Shown here in pieces: positions 8,401 to 17,206 of a stretch of 44,408 bases of DNA. Below the pieces are notes generated by a model. It saw nothing but the letters and a program-made list of their open reading frames with translations. It did not search any database and had not been told where the DNA came from. How positions within the stretch are numbered: position 1 is the first letter of the stretch; each line of letters starts with the position of its first letter. A program made the position numbers and the translations under genes. Source of the stretch: Myxococcales bacterium (lineage in GTDB: Bacteria > Myxococcota_A > Polyangia > Polyangiales > JAFGIB01); assembly GCA_029880325.1 (NCBI GenBank), contig JAOUOP010000063.1:1-44408 (forward strand). The letters run 5' to 3'.

Positions 8401-9333
8401 CTACCAGAAGATGGCGCGGCGCTCCTTGAGCCCGCGGTTGAGCAAGCTCTGCACCGTGGCTTGCACCACCCAAACCTTTTCGTCGATCACGGAGTCGTCA
8501 TCGTCCGGATCACCGCTGAAGTAGATCGGTTCGCCGAAATAGAGCCGGTACTTGGTCGGCAGCGGCATCAAAAAGCCCGCGAAGAGCTGGGGGATGATCG
8601 GCAGAGAGGGCATGCCGAGCAGGTTCGCAACGCCCTTCAAGTCGGCCACCGACGGATACTGCTCCTCGGATCCGATCACCGCCACCGGTACCACCGGCGC
8701 CTTGGTCTCCAGGGCCAGACGCATGAAGCCCTGACCAAATGGAGCGAGCTTGTAGCGGGAATCGAAGGTCTTGCTGATGCCCTTGACGCCCTCCGGAAAA
8801 ACCAAGAGCGCCTCGTCGGCCTCCAGCAGGCGACGGGCATTGTCCGGCGTTCCCAGCACCTGTCCCACGCGCGGAAACCAGATCGAAGCGAAGGGCAACG
8901 TGCTGACGAAGCGCTCGACCATGCTGCGCACGAAACGCGGCTCCTTCTTGTCGAGCATCATGGACATGGCGATCACGACGCCGTCGAGCGGGATCTGGCC
9001 GGCATGGTTGGAGGCGAGCACGACCCGGCCCGCCGGCACCTGGTCGATACCGTGCACCTCGGTGCGAAACCAATAGCGATGCAAGTGCACGAGCAGGGCC
9101 CCCGACAGCCGCACCGTGTCCAGGTCGGCGCCGAAGGGATCCACCCCGGCTTCGTTCTTCGACAGCATCAGCGCGCGGCAGATCTTTTCGTCCAGATCTT
9201 CGCCCGAAAGCTCGCTGCTGAGCGCCACGGCGCGGTCGGCCAGGGAACGCAAAACGCGGCGCCCGGTGCCACCAGCGGGCGATGCCAGGGGCCTTGCCAG
9301 AGCGGTAGCGACACGGCGGCGACGTTCGGTCAT
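8401..9333 (-). CDS. PlsC-like lysophospholipid/glycerol acyltransferase
   Basis: Predicted 310-residue membrane-associated acyltransferase of the PlsC superfamily, transferring acyl groups to a glycerol-type or other lipid acceptor. The catalytic block reads SNHAGQIPLDG (His110, Asp117): it resembles the NHxxxxD motif of PlsC but with six rather than four residues between His and Asp, as in MGAT-like members with an NHAGxLPxDG block. The second block FPEGVKG and a later VVPVAVIGSEEQY segment fit the family. ATG 9333 (MTERRRR) is chosen; the open frame extends upstream to 9843 but overlaps the divergent M23 gene and is not protein-like. First gene of a three-gene operon. The acceptor is unknown. 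Confidence 0.82.
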   Translation of the reverse strand: MTERRRRVATALARPLASPAGGTGRRVLRSLADRAVALSSELSGEDLDEKICRALMLSKNEAGVDPFGADLDTVRLSGALLVHLHRYWFRTEVHGIDQVPAGRVVLASNHAGQIPLDGVVIAMSMMLDKKEPRFVRSMVERFVSTLPFASIWFPRVGQVLGTPDNARRLLEADEALLVFPEGVKGISKTFDSRYKLAPFGQGFMRLALETKAPVVPVAVIGSEEQYPSVADLKGVANLLGMPSLPIIPQLFAGFLMPLPTKYRLYFGEPIYFSGDPDDDDSVIDEKVWVVQATVQSLLNRGLKERRAIFW

Positions 9334-9476
9334 GGATGCGCCCAAAAGTCTGAGGCTTCGCCATCCCGCTTGGCAAGGCCAGAAACGTTGCGACCGCTGC
9401 CCGCACCCCCCCTGGCTCGACTTGGGCCCGCGGCGGAAAAGTTGACCCGGGCGGCCGGCCGTGGTGCCTGAATTGC

Positions 9477-10880
9477 ATGGGCGCAAGCAACGATCGGATC
9501 GATCGGCGGCGGACTTCGGCGTCGTCGCCCGTGGGGCCGCGCGGATTGACGCTGGTGCTTTGCCTGCTGGCCGCGGCGGGCGTACGAGCCGCGCCCGATG
9601 GTCTCGCTTCGTCGCGGGACGACGAGCAAAGCGCGACGCAAGCATCCGACGGCGAGCAAGCGAAATCCACGGCCGTTGCAACGACCGACGACAGACGCAA
9701 ACGCAAGCACTGGGACTACTCGCGCTTCGACAATGGACCGCGCCGGGTCCCGCGGCGTCGCGGGCGAAGCCTCGAGCGCGCAGAGCGCCTGGGCATCGGT
9801 GGGCTCGAAGCGACGCGGGCGATTTTGCGGGGGCAGATCCCACAGGCCTTGCGCGAGGAAGTGCCGGGCGCCCGGCCGCAGCAGTACCTGTGGCCGGTGG
9901 TGGGCGGCCGTTGGGGCCGGGGCTTCGGCTATACGCGCAAGCTGCGCAAGAGCCTCAGACATAACGGAATCGACATCGGCGCGCCCGCCGGACGCGCGGT
10001 GCGCGCGGCGGCCGACGGGTTGGTCGTTTACAGCGACAACAGCCTGCGCGGCCTGGGCAATGCCGTCGTGATCCTGCACCCGGGCGGGGCCGTCACACTC
10101 TACGCCCATAACGGGCGCAACACCGTTCAGCCCGGCTGGCGCGTGCAGCGCGGCGAGCGCATCGCCCTGGTCGGCAGCACCGGCATCGCGCGCGGACCGC
10201 ATCTGCACTTCGAGCTGCGCGAAGGCGGCCGCCTGCGCGACCCCGGCCCGCGCATGGCCGGCTATCGATCGAGCGAGCTCGAAGGTCCGCTGGTCGAGTT
10301 GGAGCCGAAGGTAAGCGAGCCCGAGATGGCCGAGGCGCCAGAGCCGGTCGACACGCCGCGGAAATTCAAGCCCGAAGCCACGCCAGCGCCAGCGCCACCG
10401 CCAGCTCCCCCGGGGCCGCTCACGCTCGACCGCGCGAGCGCGAACGCCTGGCTGCACGCACCGAGCGGGCATCGGGACGACGCGTCCCTGGGCGAAAGCT
10501 TCAGCGACCTGCTGTGGCCGCTGAAGGGCGGCTCGCTGTCACGCCCCTTCAACCAGAGCAGCCACCGTGCCGTCGACTTCCGGGGCGCAGCCGACACGCC
10601 CGTACGCGCCGCCGCCGACGGGCAGGTGGCCTACGCCGGCCCCGGACCCGACGCCTACGGCACGGTCGTGATCCTGCAGCACCGCTCGGGTTGGGCCACC
10701 GTCTACGCGGGCGAGCTGGTGCCCGCCGTCACGAGCGGCGAGCGCACGCGGCGCGGCCAGTGGATTGGGATGCTGCGAGCCACGACCTCGAACGCCCAGC
10801 CCCACCTGCACTTCGAATGGCTCGAAGGCGGACAACGCCGCGATCCGGCGCAGCTTTTCCGCGCGCTGCCGGCTCGGTGA
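9477..10880 (+). CDS. Double-domain M23 (LytM) metallopeptidase
   Basis: Predicted 467-residue envelope protein with two M23 peptidase domains in one chain. Domain 1 (about 138-265) carries HNGID (His162, Asp166) and HLH (242-244). Domain 2 (about 342-465) carries HRAVD (His363, Asp367) and HLH (443-445). Both therefore keep a full zinc set and could both be active. A Pro/Ala/Glu-rich linker of about 75 residues joins them. The N-terminus (LVLCLLAAAGVRA, about 24-37) is a signal peptide. Domain 1 is close to the M23 protein at 5445, while domain 2 is more diverged. Most bacterial LytM proteins have one M23 domain plus coiled coils or LysM, so the double arrangement is unusual. Expected role: peptidoglycan endopeptidase, or activator of amidases. 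Confidence 0.88.
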   Translation: MGASNDRIDRRRTSASSPVGPRGLTLVLCLLAAAGVRAAPDGLASSRDDEQSATQASDGEQAKSTAVATTDDRRKRKHWDYSRFDNGPRRVPRRRGRSLERAERLGIGGLEATRAILRGQIPQALREEVPGARPQQYLWPVVGGRWGRGFGYTRKLRKSLRHNGIDIGAPAGRAVRAAADGLVVYSDNSLRGLGNAVVILHPGGAVTLYAHNGRNTVQPGWRVQRGERIALVGSTGIARGPHLHFELREGGRLRDPGPRMAGYRSSELEGPLVELEPKVSEPEMAEAPEPVDTPRKFKPEATPAPAPPPAPPGPLTLDRASANAWLHAPSGHRDDASLGESFSDLLWPLKGGSLSRPFNQSSHRAVDFRGAADTPVRAAADGQVAYAGPGPDAYGTVVILQHRSGWATVYAGELVPAVTSGERTRRGQWIGMLRATTSNAQPHLHFEWLEGGQRRDPAQLFRALPAR

Positions 10881-10985
10881 GGTGACTGGAGCCATCTGGC
10901 ATCGGCCCGATCGAGTCGTGCTATCCTTCGAGCCCGCGCCGGACGCTCTTGGGCACCGCCCGCGGCCGCCGAGCCTAGCCTGCAC

Positions 10986-13553
10986 ATGAGGAACCCGCCG
11001 CCTATGAATCGGTCCGCCGAGCACGGGATTTCGGCCGCCATCCTGCTGACCCTCTCGATGTGGGTCGCCGGCCTCGGCGGCTGCACCATCTTCGAGACGA
11101 CCTGCGACGAAGCCGACCGGGACTGCCTGGGTGCCGGCATCTTCGCCAAGGGGGTGGGTGGGGCCTGCGAACGCGACGGCCACTGCAAAGCGGGGCTCTT
11201 CTGCGTCGAGATGAGCTGCCAGCCCAACGGCGAGACCGGGCGCGGCGAGGCTTGCCGCTTGACCGCCGAGTGCGGCAGCGAGGACTACTGCGGCAACAAG
11301 CGCCTGTGCCAGGTGGCCGGCGTGGCCGAGGCCGGCACCGGCTGCCAGAGCACCGGCGGCTGCCGCCACGGCCTGGTCTGCGAAGCCGCCGATCTCAGCG
11401 CCACCGGGGTCTTGAGCCTGAGCGCGATCACCGAAGGCGCCGGCGTTTGCACCCAGGGCGGCAGCCGCGAGGAGGGCATGAATTGCGACGCCACCTCTGA
11501 CTGTCTGGCCGGCCTGCTGTGCGAAGCCCTCTCGGCCGACGACAAACGCTGCATCAATCCCCCCGCCACCCCCCAGGAGCGACCCGTGCTACCGCTCTTC
11601 TGGGAGGGCGTCGCCTGCGAAGAACCCACTTCGGCGGCAACCCGCGAAAGCTACTTCGAAGTTCCCGACGGGGAAGTGAGCGAGTTCTATCGCCTGCCCT
11701 TTCCCAACGACGTGCGGCTGCAGGGTGGGCGCCCCGATCTCAGTGGCCACCCGGCCCCCCCGAGCAACGCCAGCCTGCCCGCGCTCGACCGCTACATCCA
11801 AGTGGCCGAGGAAGACCTCGACGGCTTCAGCACCAATCCGGTGGTCTTCTTCCGCTTCTCCCACCCCTACGATTTCGATAGCGTCAACGGCAGCAGTCTG
11901 AGCCTGATCGACATCACGCCCGGATCGCCTGACTACAACGCCGACGCCAGCCTGCTGTGGAAGACCACGAGCGGTAACCTGAGCAACTACATCTGCCCCC
12001 ACTGGCTGGCCATGCGGAGGCCGGTCGGCTCGCCGCTACGGCCCGATACGACCTACGCGGCCATCGTGCGCACGAGCGTGCGGCCGGCATCCGGGGCACC
12101 GAGCTTTGAACGTGGCCGCGACCTGGACGCCGTGCTTGCCAGCGCCGCACCCAGCCAAGCACCGCTGAAGGCCGCCTGGAACGCCTACGAGCCCCTGCGC
12201 GACTGGATCACAGACACCGGCGCCGACCCCGACACCATTCTCAACGTGGCCGTCTTCACGACCCAGAGCGTAGCGCAGGCGGTCGACGGAATGCGCGCCC
12301 ACGTGGAGTCGGCCGCAACGCCCGGCGTCTCTGAATTGACGCGCTGCGCCAGCGCCAATACCGCCTCGCCCTGTGAAGACGCCCAGGGCCGCGGCGCCTG
12401 CCAAGCAGCCAGCGGAGATTTTCAAGAGCTACATGGCCGCATTCGACTACCGATGTACCAGGCTGGCACCCTGCCCTACGCACAGCCCAATGACGGCGGT
12501 GGCTTTGAATTCGACGGCTCCGGCATGCCCGTGGTTCAGGTCCACCGCCAGGTCTGCATGGCCCTGAGCGTGCCCAGCACGCCGCCGCCGGCCGACGGCT
12601 ACCCCGTGCTGATTTACGGCCACGGCACCGGTGGCAGCTTCACCGGTCAGTTCGGCGATGACGGCTACGCCCAGGCGGCGGCCACGGCCAGCGAGCCGAC
12701 GGTGGTGATCGCCATCGATCTTCCGATGCACGGCGAGCGCCGCGGCAACTCCGACGAAGCCCCCGACAACCTCTTCTTCAATTTCTTCAACCCGCGCGCC
12801 GCCCGCGACAACGCGCTGCAGGGCGCCGGGGATCTTCTGGCGGTCGCTCGCTTCGCAGCGGCCGGTGGCATCAGCGCTGCCGACTCACCCACGGGCAACG
12901 CCATCCCCTTCGACGCCGCGCGCATCGCGGTGATGGGACACTCCCAGGGGGCCACCCACGCATCGCTGATGATCTCGCGCGCGCCGGAGGTCGGCGCGGT
13001 GGTGCTCTCCGGCAACGGCGCGCACCTGGCCACGTCGCTATTGACCAAAACCAGTCCCGTCGACGTCGCTTCCGCCCTGCCCTTCCTGTTGCTCGATGCC
13101 AACAGCTCCCAGGAACTGGTCGGCGGCAACTACAACCCCGCCCTGGCCCTGATGCAGATGGTCTTCGACCGGGCTGACCCGATCAATTTCGCCCGCCATG
13201 TGCGCCGCGATCCGAGTCCCCTGGTGCCCGACGGCCAGCACCTTCTGATGACCTACGGCCTGGGCGACACCTTTTCCACCGAAGCGACGATGGAGGCCTA
13301 CGCCCAGGCTGCGCGGCTGCGCCACGTGGGGCCGGTACTACAGGATATCGGCTTGACCTCCGCACCGGCGCCGGCCAGCAACACCGACATGATCGGAAGC
13401 CAAGCGCGCACCATCGGCCTGCACCAATACGATCCCGGCTCCCAAACCGACGGTCATTTCGTGGCCACCCAGAAGGGCCAGCAGGGCCGCACCGACAGCG
13501 AGCGCTTCCTCGAGGGCTTCTTCTCGGGGCAGTCCCCAGTCATCGGTCAGTAG
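10986..13553 (+). CDS. Large Cys-rich lipoprotein with lipase-like alpha/beta-hydrolase domain
   Basis: Predicted 855-residue surface lipoprotein. The signal ends in a lipobox near GLGGC. Residues about 35-195 are Cys-rich, with repeated units of the type C..D..C..GL.C; such domains are common in myxobacterial secreted proteins. A second region starts at FYRLPFPNDVRL, a pattern found at the N-terminus of bacterial lipase/virulence-factor-like esterases. The C-terminal half contains LIYGHGTGG (oxyanion region) and the nucleophile elbow GHSQGA, so a serine hydrolase of the alpha/beta fold is likely. Near the C-terminus a DGH provides a candidate catalytic His. The substrate is unknown. ATG 10986 is used; ATG 11004 is an alternative. 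Its stop overlaps that of the convergent small lipoprotein gene by 14 bases. Confidence 0.78.
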   Translation: MRNPPPMNRSAEHGISAAILLTLSMWVAGLGGCTIFETTCDEADRDCLGAGIFAKGVGGACERDGHCKAGLFCVEMSCQPNGETGRGEACRLTAECGSEDYCGNKRLCQVAGVAEAGTGCQSTGGCRHGLVCEAADLSATGVLSLSAITEGAGVCTQGGSREEGMNCDATSDCLAGLLCEALSADDKRCINPPATPQERPVLPLFWEGVACEEPTSAATRESYFEVPDGEVSEFYRLPFPNDVRLQGGRPDLSGHPAPPSNASLPALDRYIQVAEEDLDGFSTNPVVFFRFSHPYDFDSVNGSSLSLIDITPGSPDYNADASLLWKTTSGNLSNYICPHWLAMRRPVGSPLRPDTTYAAIVRTSVRPASGAPSFERGRDLDAVLASAAPSQAPLKAAWNAYEPLRDWITDTGADPDTILNVAVFTTQSVAQAVDGMRAHVESAATPGVSELTRCASANTASPCEDAQGRGACQAASGDFQELHGRIRLPMYQAGTLPYAQPNDGGGFEFDGSGMPVVQVHRQVCMALSVPSTPPPADGYPVLIYGHGTGGSFTGQFGDDGYAQAAATASEPTVVIAIDLPMHGERRGNSDEAPDNLFFNFFNPRAARDNALQGAGDLLAVARFAAAGGISAADSPTGNAIPFDAARIAVMGHSQGATHASLMISRAPEVGAVVLSGNGAHLATSLLTKTSPVDVASALPFLLLDANSSQELVGGNYNPALALMQMVFDRADPINFARHVRRDPSPLVPDGQHLLMTYGLGDTFSTEATMEAYAQAARLRHVGPVLQDIGLTSAPAPASNTDMIGSQARTIGLHQYDPGSQTDGHFVATQKGQQGRTDSERFLEGFFSGQSPVIGQ

Positions 13554-14052
13554 CTTCGGTCGTTTCGATCGCGTTTGCGGGCTCGCTGTCGATGTCCTGG
13601 GCGCCGCCGTGCATCGGCGGTAGCCGCAGCTTGATGCGCCAGCGGCCCTCCTCGAGCACCAACGGGATCTCGGCCCGCTCGGCGTCACCCGTGCCCACCG
13701 CCTCGACCACCGCATGATGCCCCTCGATGCGCTGGCGCATGCCGCCGACCCGACGCGGCGCAAAGCGCAGTCGGAAACGCCCCTGGGCCAACATCTCGTG
13801 GGGCTCGAAGGGTCGCGATGCGAGCGTGGTGGCACGGTGGGCACGCGCCTCGAGGCCCTGCCGAGCTTCACGGTCGAGCAGCTCGAAGGCCTCACGCAGG
13901 GCGTTCTGGTCGGCGGCGCTGCGATCCATCACCTCGATGAACGTACTCACCGTCTCGGTGGGCGAGCGCTTGGGCTGCCCCGCGGCGCAGGCAGTGGCCA
14001 CAAGGGAGATGCATGCGGCCGGCCAAAGCCGCTGTAACGACGGGCAAAACAC
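13540..14052 (-). CDS. Small lipoprotein of unknown function
   Basis: Predicted 170-residue product from GTG 14052. The open frame continues upstream to 14403, but that part overlaps lpdA and is not protein-like. The chosen start gives a compact signal (LWPAACISLVATAC) ending in a lipobox. The mature part starts with a helical segment (SPTETVSTFIEVMDRSAADQNALREAFELLD) followed by a mixed region of charged strands (RFRLRFAPRRV, IPLVLEEGRWRIKLRLP), a layout like that of small NTF2-like or DUF4878-like lipoproteins, although I cannot assign a family. It is divergent from lpdA and its last bases overlap the end of the preceding gene tail to tail. Confidence 0.6.
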   Translation of the reverse strand: MFCPSLQRLWPAACISLVATACAAGQPKRSPTETVSTFIEVMDRSAADQNALREAFELLDREARQGLEARAHRATTLASRPFEPHEMLAQGRFRLRFAPRRVGGMRQRIEGHHAVVEAVGTGDAERAEIPLVLEEGRWRIKLRLPPMHGGAQDIDSEPANAIETTEATDR

Positions 14053-14205
14053 GGCGCACGATACGCCAAATCCCCCCGCCTTGTCCGCGCCGGCGTGCAA
14101 AACAAGGGCACCGCAAGCGTGGTTGACGCTACCAGGCCAAAGCCTAAGATGCCGGGGCGGACGTGCCCGCGACGCCGCGTGGTTCGAACCCTCAGGAAGG
14201 CTCCA

Positions 14206-15615
14206 ATGCGAGACAAGAGTTACGATCTGATCGTGATAGGCGGCGGGCCCGGCGGCTACGTGGCAGCGATCCGCGCCGGCCAGCTCGGCCTCGACACCCT
14301 GGTCGTCGAGCGGGAGTCCATGGGTGGCGTCTGCCTCAACTGGGGCTGCATCCCCTCCAAGGCCCTGATTTCGGCGACAGGCCTGGTCGACCGCATCTCG
14401 CACGCGCAGGCCATGGGCATCGAAGTCCAGGGCCTCCGCATCGACGTTCCGAAGCTACAGGGCTGGAAGGACGGGATCGTCAAGAAGTTGACCTCGGGCG
14501 TGGCCAATCTGGTCAAGAGCAGCGGTGGCGCCATCGTGGAGGGCAGCGCGCGTCTGACCGGTGCGCATACGGTGCTGGTTACCAGCGCCGACGGCAAGAG
14601 CGAGTCCTACGTGGCACGCAAGGGCATCATCATCGCCACCGGTGCCACGCCGCTTCAGATTCCGGGCTTCGACATCGACTCCGAGGTCGTGATCACCGCG
14701 CGCGAGGCCGTAAGCCTGCAGCGCGCGCCCGAGACGCTGGTGCTGATCGGCGGCGGCGTCATCGGCATGGAACTCGGCATGGTCTACCAGAAGCTGGGCA
14801 CCAAGGTGGTCGTGGTCGAAATGCTGCCGCGGCTCTTGTCCGGTGTGGATCCGGATTTGGTCAAGGTCGTCGAGCGCAAGTTCAAGAAGGCCGGCGGTGA
14901 GATCCTACTCGAGGCGCGCGCTAAATCCTGCCAGGTGCAGGGCGGGCGCGCCGTGGTGACCGTCGAACAAGGCGGCCAGGAACGCAGCATCGACTGCGAC
15001 AAGGTGCTGGTCGCCGTGGGTTTCCGCCCCAACTCGGCGGAGCTGGGCCTGGCCGACACCGGCGTGGCGACCGACGCACGCGGCCATATCGTGGTCGACG
15101 ACATGCTCAAGACCAACGTGCCCGGCGTCTACGCCATCGGCGACGTCACCGGCATGCCCTACCTGGCCCATCGAGCCATGAAGCAGGGCGAGGTCGCCGC
15201 CGAGGTGGTGGCCGGACACAAGAGCGCGTGCGACTTCCGCGCCATGCCGTCGGCCATCTTCACCGACCCTGAAATCGCGACCGTGGGGCTCTCGGAAAGC
15301 CAGGCCAAGGAGGAAGGCATCGCCATCAAGATAGGCAAATTCCCCTTCGCCGCCTCGGGCCGAGCCATGGCCATGGCCGAGACCGACGGTTTCGTCAAAA
15401 CCATCGTCGACGCCGAAAACGATCAGGTGCTGGGCGTGGGCGTGGTGGGCCCCGAGGCCAGCGAATTGATCGCCGAGAGCACGCTGGCCATCGAGATGTG
15501 CGCCTACGCGCAGGACGTTTCGCTCACCATCCACAGCCACCCGACCCTGAGCGAGGCCATGGACGAGAGCTTCCGGCACGCCCTCAAAGAGGCGATCCAC
15601 ATCATCAACAAATGA
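14206..15615 (+). CDS. lpdA: Dihydrolipoyl dehydrogenase (E3)
   Basis: FAD-dependent 469-residue enzyme that reoxidises dihydrolipoamide in pyruvate, 2-oxoglutarate or branched-chain dehydrogenase complexes or the glycine cleavage system, producing NADH. The FAD motif GGGPGGYVA is at residues 12-20, and the redox disulfide GGVCLNWGCIPSKAL uses Cys43 and Cys48. The NAD motif GGGVIGMELG lies mid-chain and the C-terminal HSHPTLSEAMDE supplies the His-Glu catalytic pair. ATG 14206 is supported by AGGAAGG seven bases upstream; the open frame beginning at 14095 is an upstream extension without protein character. The TGA overlaps the ATG of lipB, tying lipoate transfer to a lipoate-using enzyme. No E1 or E2 subunit genes are nearby, so which complex it serves is unknown. 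Confidence 0.96.
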   Translation: MRDKSYDLIVIGGGPGGYVAAIRAGQLGLDTLVVERESMGGVCLNWGCIPSKALISATGLVDRISHAQAMGIEVQGLRIDVPKLQGWKDGIVKKLTSGVANLVKSSGGAIVEGSARLTGAHTVLVTSADGKSESYVARKGIIIATGATPLQIPGFDIDSEVVITAREAVSLQRAPETLVLIGGGVIGMELGMVYQKLGTKVVVVEMLPRLLSGVDPDLVKVVERKFKKAGGEILLEARAKSCQVQGGRAVVTVEQGGQERSIDCDKVLVAVGFRPNSAELGLADTGVATDARGHIVVDDMLKTNVPGVYAIGDVTGMPYLAHRAMKQGEVAAEVVAGHKSACDFRAMPSAIFTDPEIATVGLSESQAKEEGIAIKIGKFPFAASGRAMAMAETDGFVKTIVDAENDQVLGVGVVGPEASELIAESTLAIEMCAYAQDVSLTIHSHPTLSEAMDESFRHALKEAIHIINK

Positions 15616-16292
15616 CCCGGCCGCTCTCGGTTCGTCGCCTCGGCCGTGTGCCCTACGCCCGCGCCCTGTCGCTCCAGCAGGCGCTGCTCGAGGAGCGCGC
15701 TGGCGACGCCATCGACGACACGCTCTTGCTACTCGAGCACGATCCGGTGATTACCCTCGGACGCGGCGCCCGCCCCGAGCATGTCCTGCTCAGCCGGGCC
15801 GGCCTGGAGGCCCAGAACATCGAACTCTTCGAGACCGGGCGCGGCGGCGACGTCACCTACCACGGCCCCGGACAGCTGGTGGCCTATCCGATCCTGAACC
15901 TGAACCCCGACCGCCGCGACGTGCGCAAGTACGTGAACAAACTCGAGCAGGTGATGATCGACATCGTCGCCCGCTACGGCATCGAAGCCGGCCGCATCGA
16001 GGGCCTCAACGGGACCTGGGTGATGGACCGCAAAATCGGCGCCGTCGGCGTGCGCATCAGCCGCTGGATCACCATGCATGGCTTCGCCCTCAACGTCACG
16101 ACGGCCCTCGACGCCTTCAACCTGATCGTGCCCTGCGGCATTTCCGACAAACGCGTCACCTCGATCGCCCAGGAGACCGGCCGCTCGCTCGCGCTGGAGG
16201 CGGTGGAAGAAGTCGCCATCGAGTGTTTCTGCGCGGTCTTCGATGCCGCGCCCACGACCGTCGCGGCCGCTTTGCCCCCGGAGTCCCCATGA
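15612..16292 (+). CDS. lipB: Octanoyl-[ACP]:protein N-octanoyltransferase
   Basis: 226-residue cytosolic enzyme that moves octanoate from acyl carrier protein to the lipoyl domains of 2-oxoacid dehydrogenases and GcvH, first step of lipoate assembly. Family signatures are GRGGDVTYHGPGQLVAYPI, GTWV, and the catalytic dyad Lys141 (in RKIGAVGVRIS) and Cys175 (in IVPCGI), equivalent to Lys135/Cys169 of the E. coli protein. The ATG overlaps the lpdA stop (ATGA), and its own TGA overlaps the next ATG in the same way, so three genes are translationally coupled. lipA (sulfur insertion) is not in the window. Confidence 0.96.
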   Translation: MTRPLSVRRLGRVPYARALSLQQALLEERAGDAIDDTLLLLEHDPVITLGRGARPEHVLLSRAGLEAQNIELFETGRGGDVTYHGPGQLVAYPILNLNPDRRDVRKYVNKLEQVMIDIVARYGIEAGRIEGLNGTWVMDRKIGAVGVRISRWITMHGFALNVTTALDAFNLIVPCGISDKRVTSIAQETGRSLALEAVEEVAIECFCAVFDAAPTTVAAALPPESP

Positions 16293-17056
16293 ACAAGCCC
16301 TTCGAGTCCCCCCAACGCAGCCGCAGCCCGCGCTCGGCCCAGGCCGAACGCGTCCACCGCAAACAGCGCCTGGCCGCCGCCTTTCGCCTCTTCGCGCGCT
16401 TTGGCTTTGACGAGGGCGTCGCCGGACACATCACGGCGCGCGACCCGGAGCATCCGACGCGCTTCTGGGTCAATCCCTTCGGCATGTACTTCGGACATAT
16501 CCGCGTCTCAGACTTGATCCTGGTCGACGAGAGCGGCGAGGTGGTCAAGGGGCGCGCCCGCGTCAATCGCGCCGCCTTCGCCATTCACTCACAGGTACAC
16601 GCCGCGCGCCCCGACGTGATCGCCGCTGCCCACAGCCACTCCATGTACGGCCGCAGCTTCTCGACCCTCGGCAAAAAGCTCGACCCGCTGACCCAGGACG
16701 CCTGTGCCTTCCACGGCGACCACGGGCTCTTCGACGACTACACGGGGGTCGTGCTCGACACCAAGGAGGGCGAGCGCATCGGTCAGGCCCTGGGCAAGCA
16801 CAAGGCCGTGATCCTGCGCAATCACGGGCTTCTCACCGTGGGCACCAGTGTGGAATCCGCTGCCTTTTGGTTCATCAGCATGGACCGCTGCTGCCAGACC
16901 CAGCTGCTGGCCGAAGCGGCGGGTACGCCCAAGCTGATCGGCGAGGAAGACGCCGCGCGAACCCACGGCCAGGTCGGCTCCGAGGGAGCCGGTTGGCTCA
17001 ACTTCCAGCCGCTGTACTCGATGATCGTGCGCGAAGAGCCCGACCTGCTCGAATGA
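16289..17056 (+). CDS. Class II aldolase/adducin family protein
   Basis: Predicted 255-residue protein of the class II aldolase/adducin head family. Zinc-site histidines are visible in AAAHSHSMYGR and ILRNHGLLTVG, and ITARDPEHPTRFWVNPFG is the typical N-terminal block. The HGDHGLFDDYTGVV segment and overall length fit the many uncharacterised adducin-like members rather than L-fuculose phosphate aldolase. The start ATG overlaps the lipB stop, so it is part of the lpdA-lipB unit. Whether it is an aldolase, decarboxylase or non-catalytic protein cannot be said; a link to lipoate metabolism is suggested only by its location. Confidence 0.85.
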   Translation: MNKPFESPQRSRSPRSAQAERVHRKQRLAAAFRLFARFGFDEGVAGHITARDPEHPTRFWVNPFGMYFGHIRVSDLILVDESGEVVKGRARVNRAAFAIHSQVHAARPDVIAAAHSHSMYGRSFSTLGKKLDPLTQDACAFHGDHGLFDDYTGVVLDTKEGERIGQALGKHKAVILRNHGLLTVGTSVESAAFWFISMDRCCQTQLLAEAAGTPKLIGEEDAARTHGQVGSEGAGWLNFQPLYSMIVREEPDLLE

Positions 17057-17091
17057 GCGCGTGAACTCTGCGTCAAGTTCACACGAGTGAG

Positions 17092-17110
17092 GATCGCACC
17101 ATGTGCGATC
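17092..17110. repeat. Perfect 8-bp inverted repeat
   Basis: GATCGCAC, three bases, then GTGCGATC, 36 bases after the aldolase stop and 97 bases before the next start. It could be a transcript-end hairpin for the lpdA-lipB-aldolase unit, but no T-run follows on the plus strand. It could equally be a protein-binding site in front of the DUF1444-like gene. No other gene element was found in this 150-base spacer. Confidence 0.45.
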
Positions 17111-17206
17111 AAAACCACCGTCTGCGACCAATCGACACGCGATGACGCGATGGGCATTGCACACGGCGATCGCCGTGCGTAGGCTCGACCGCGAGTGGCA
17201 CGCTGG

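Noticed and set aside
7072..9471. 799-residue open frame on the plus strand opposite the SDR, NTF2-like and PlsC genes
   Set aside because: It spans three real minus-strand genes and has low-complexity, motif-free sequence.
14176..14192. GGTTCGAACC resembling a tRNA T-loop
   Set aside because: No acceptor, D or anticodon stem can be drawn upstream, and the T stem itself does not pair beyond the loop. It lies in the leader of lpdA.
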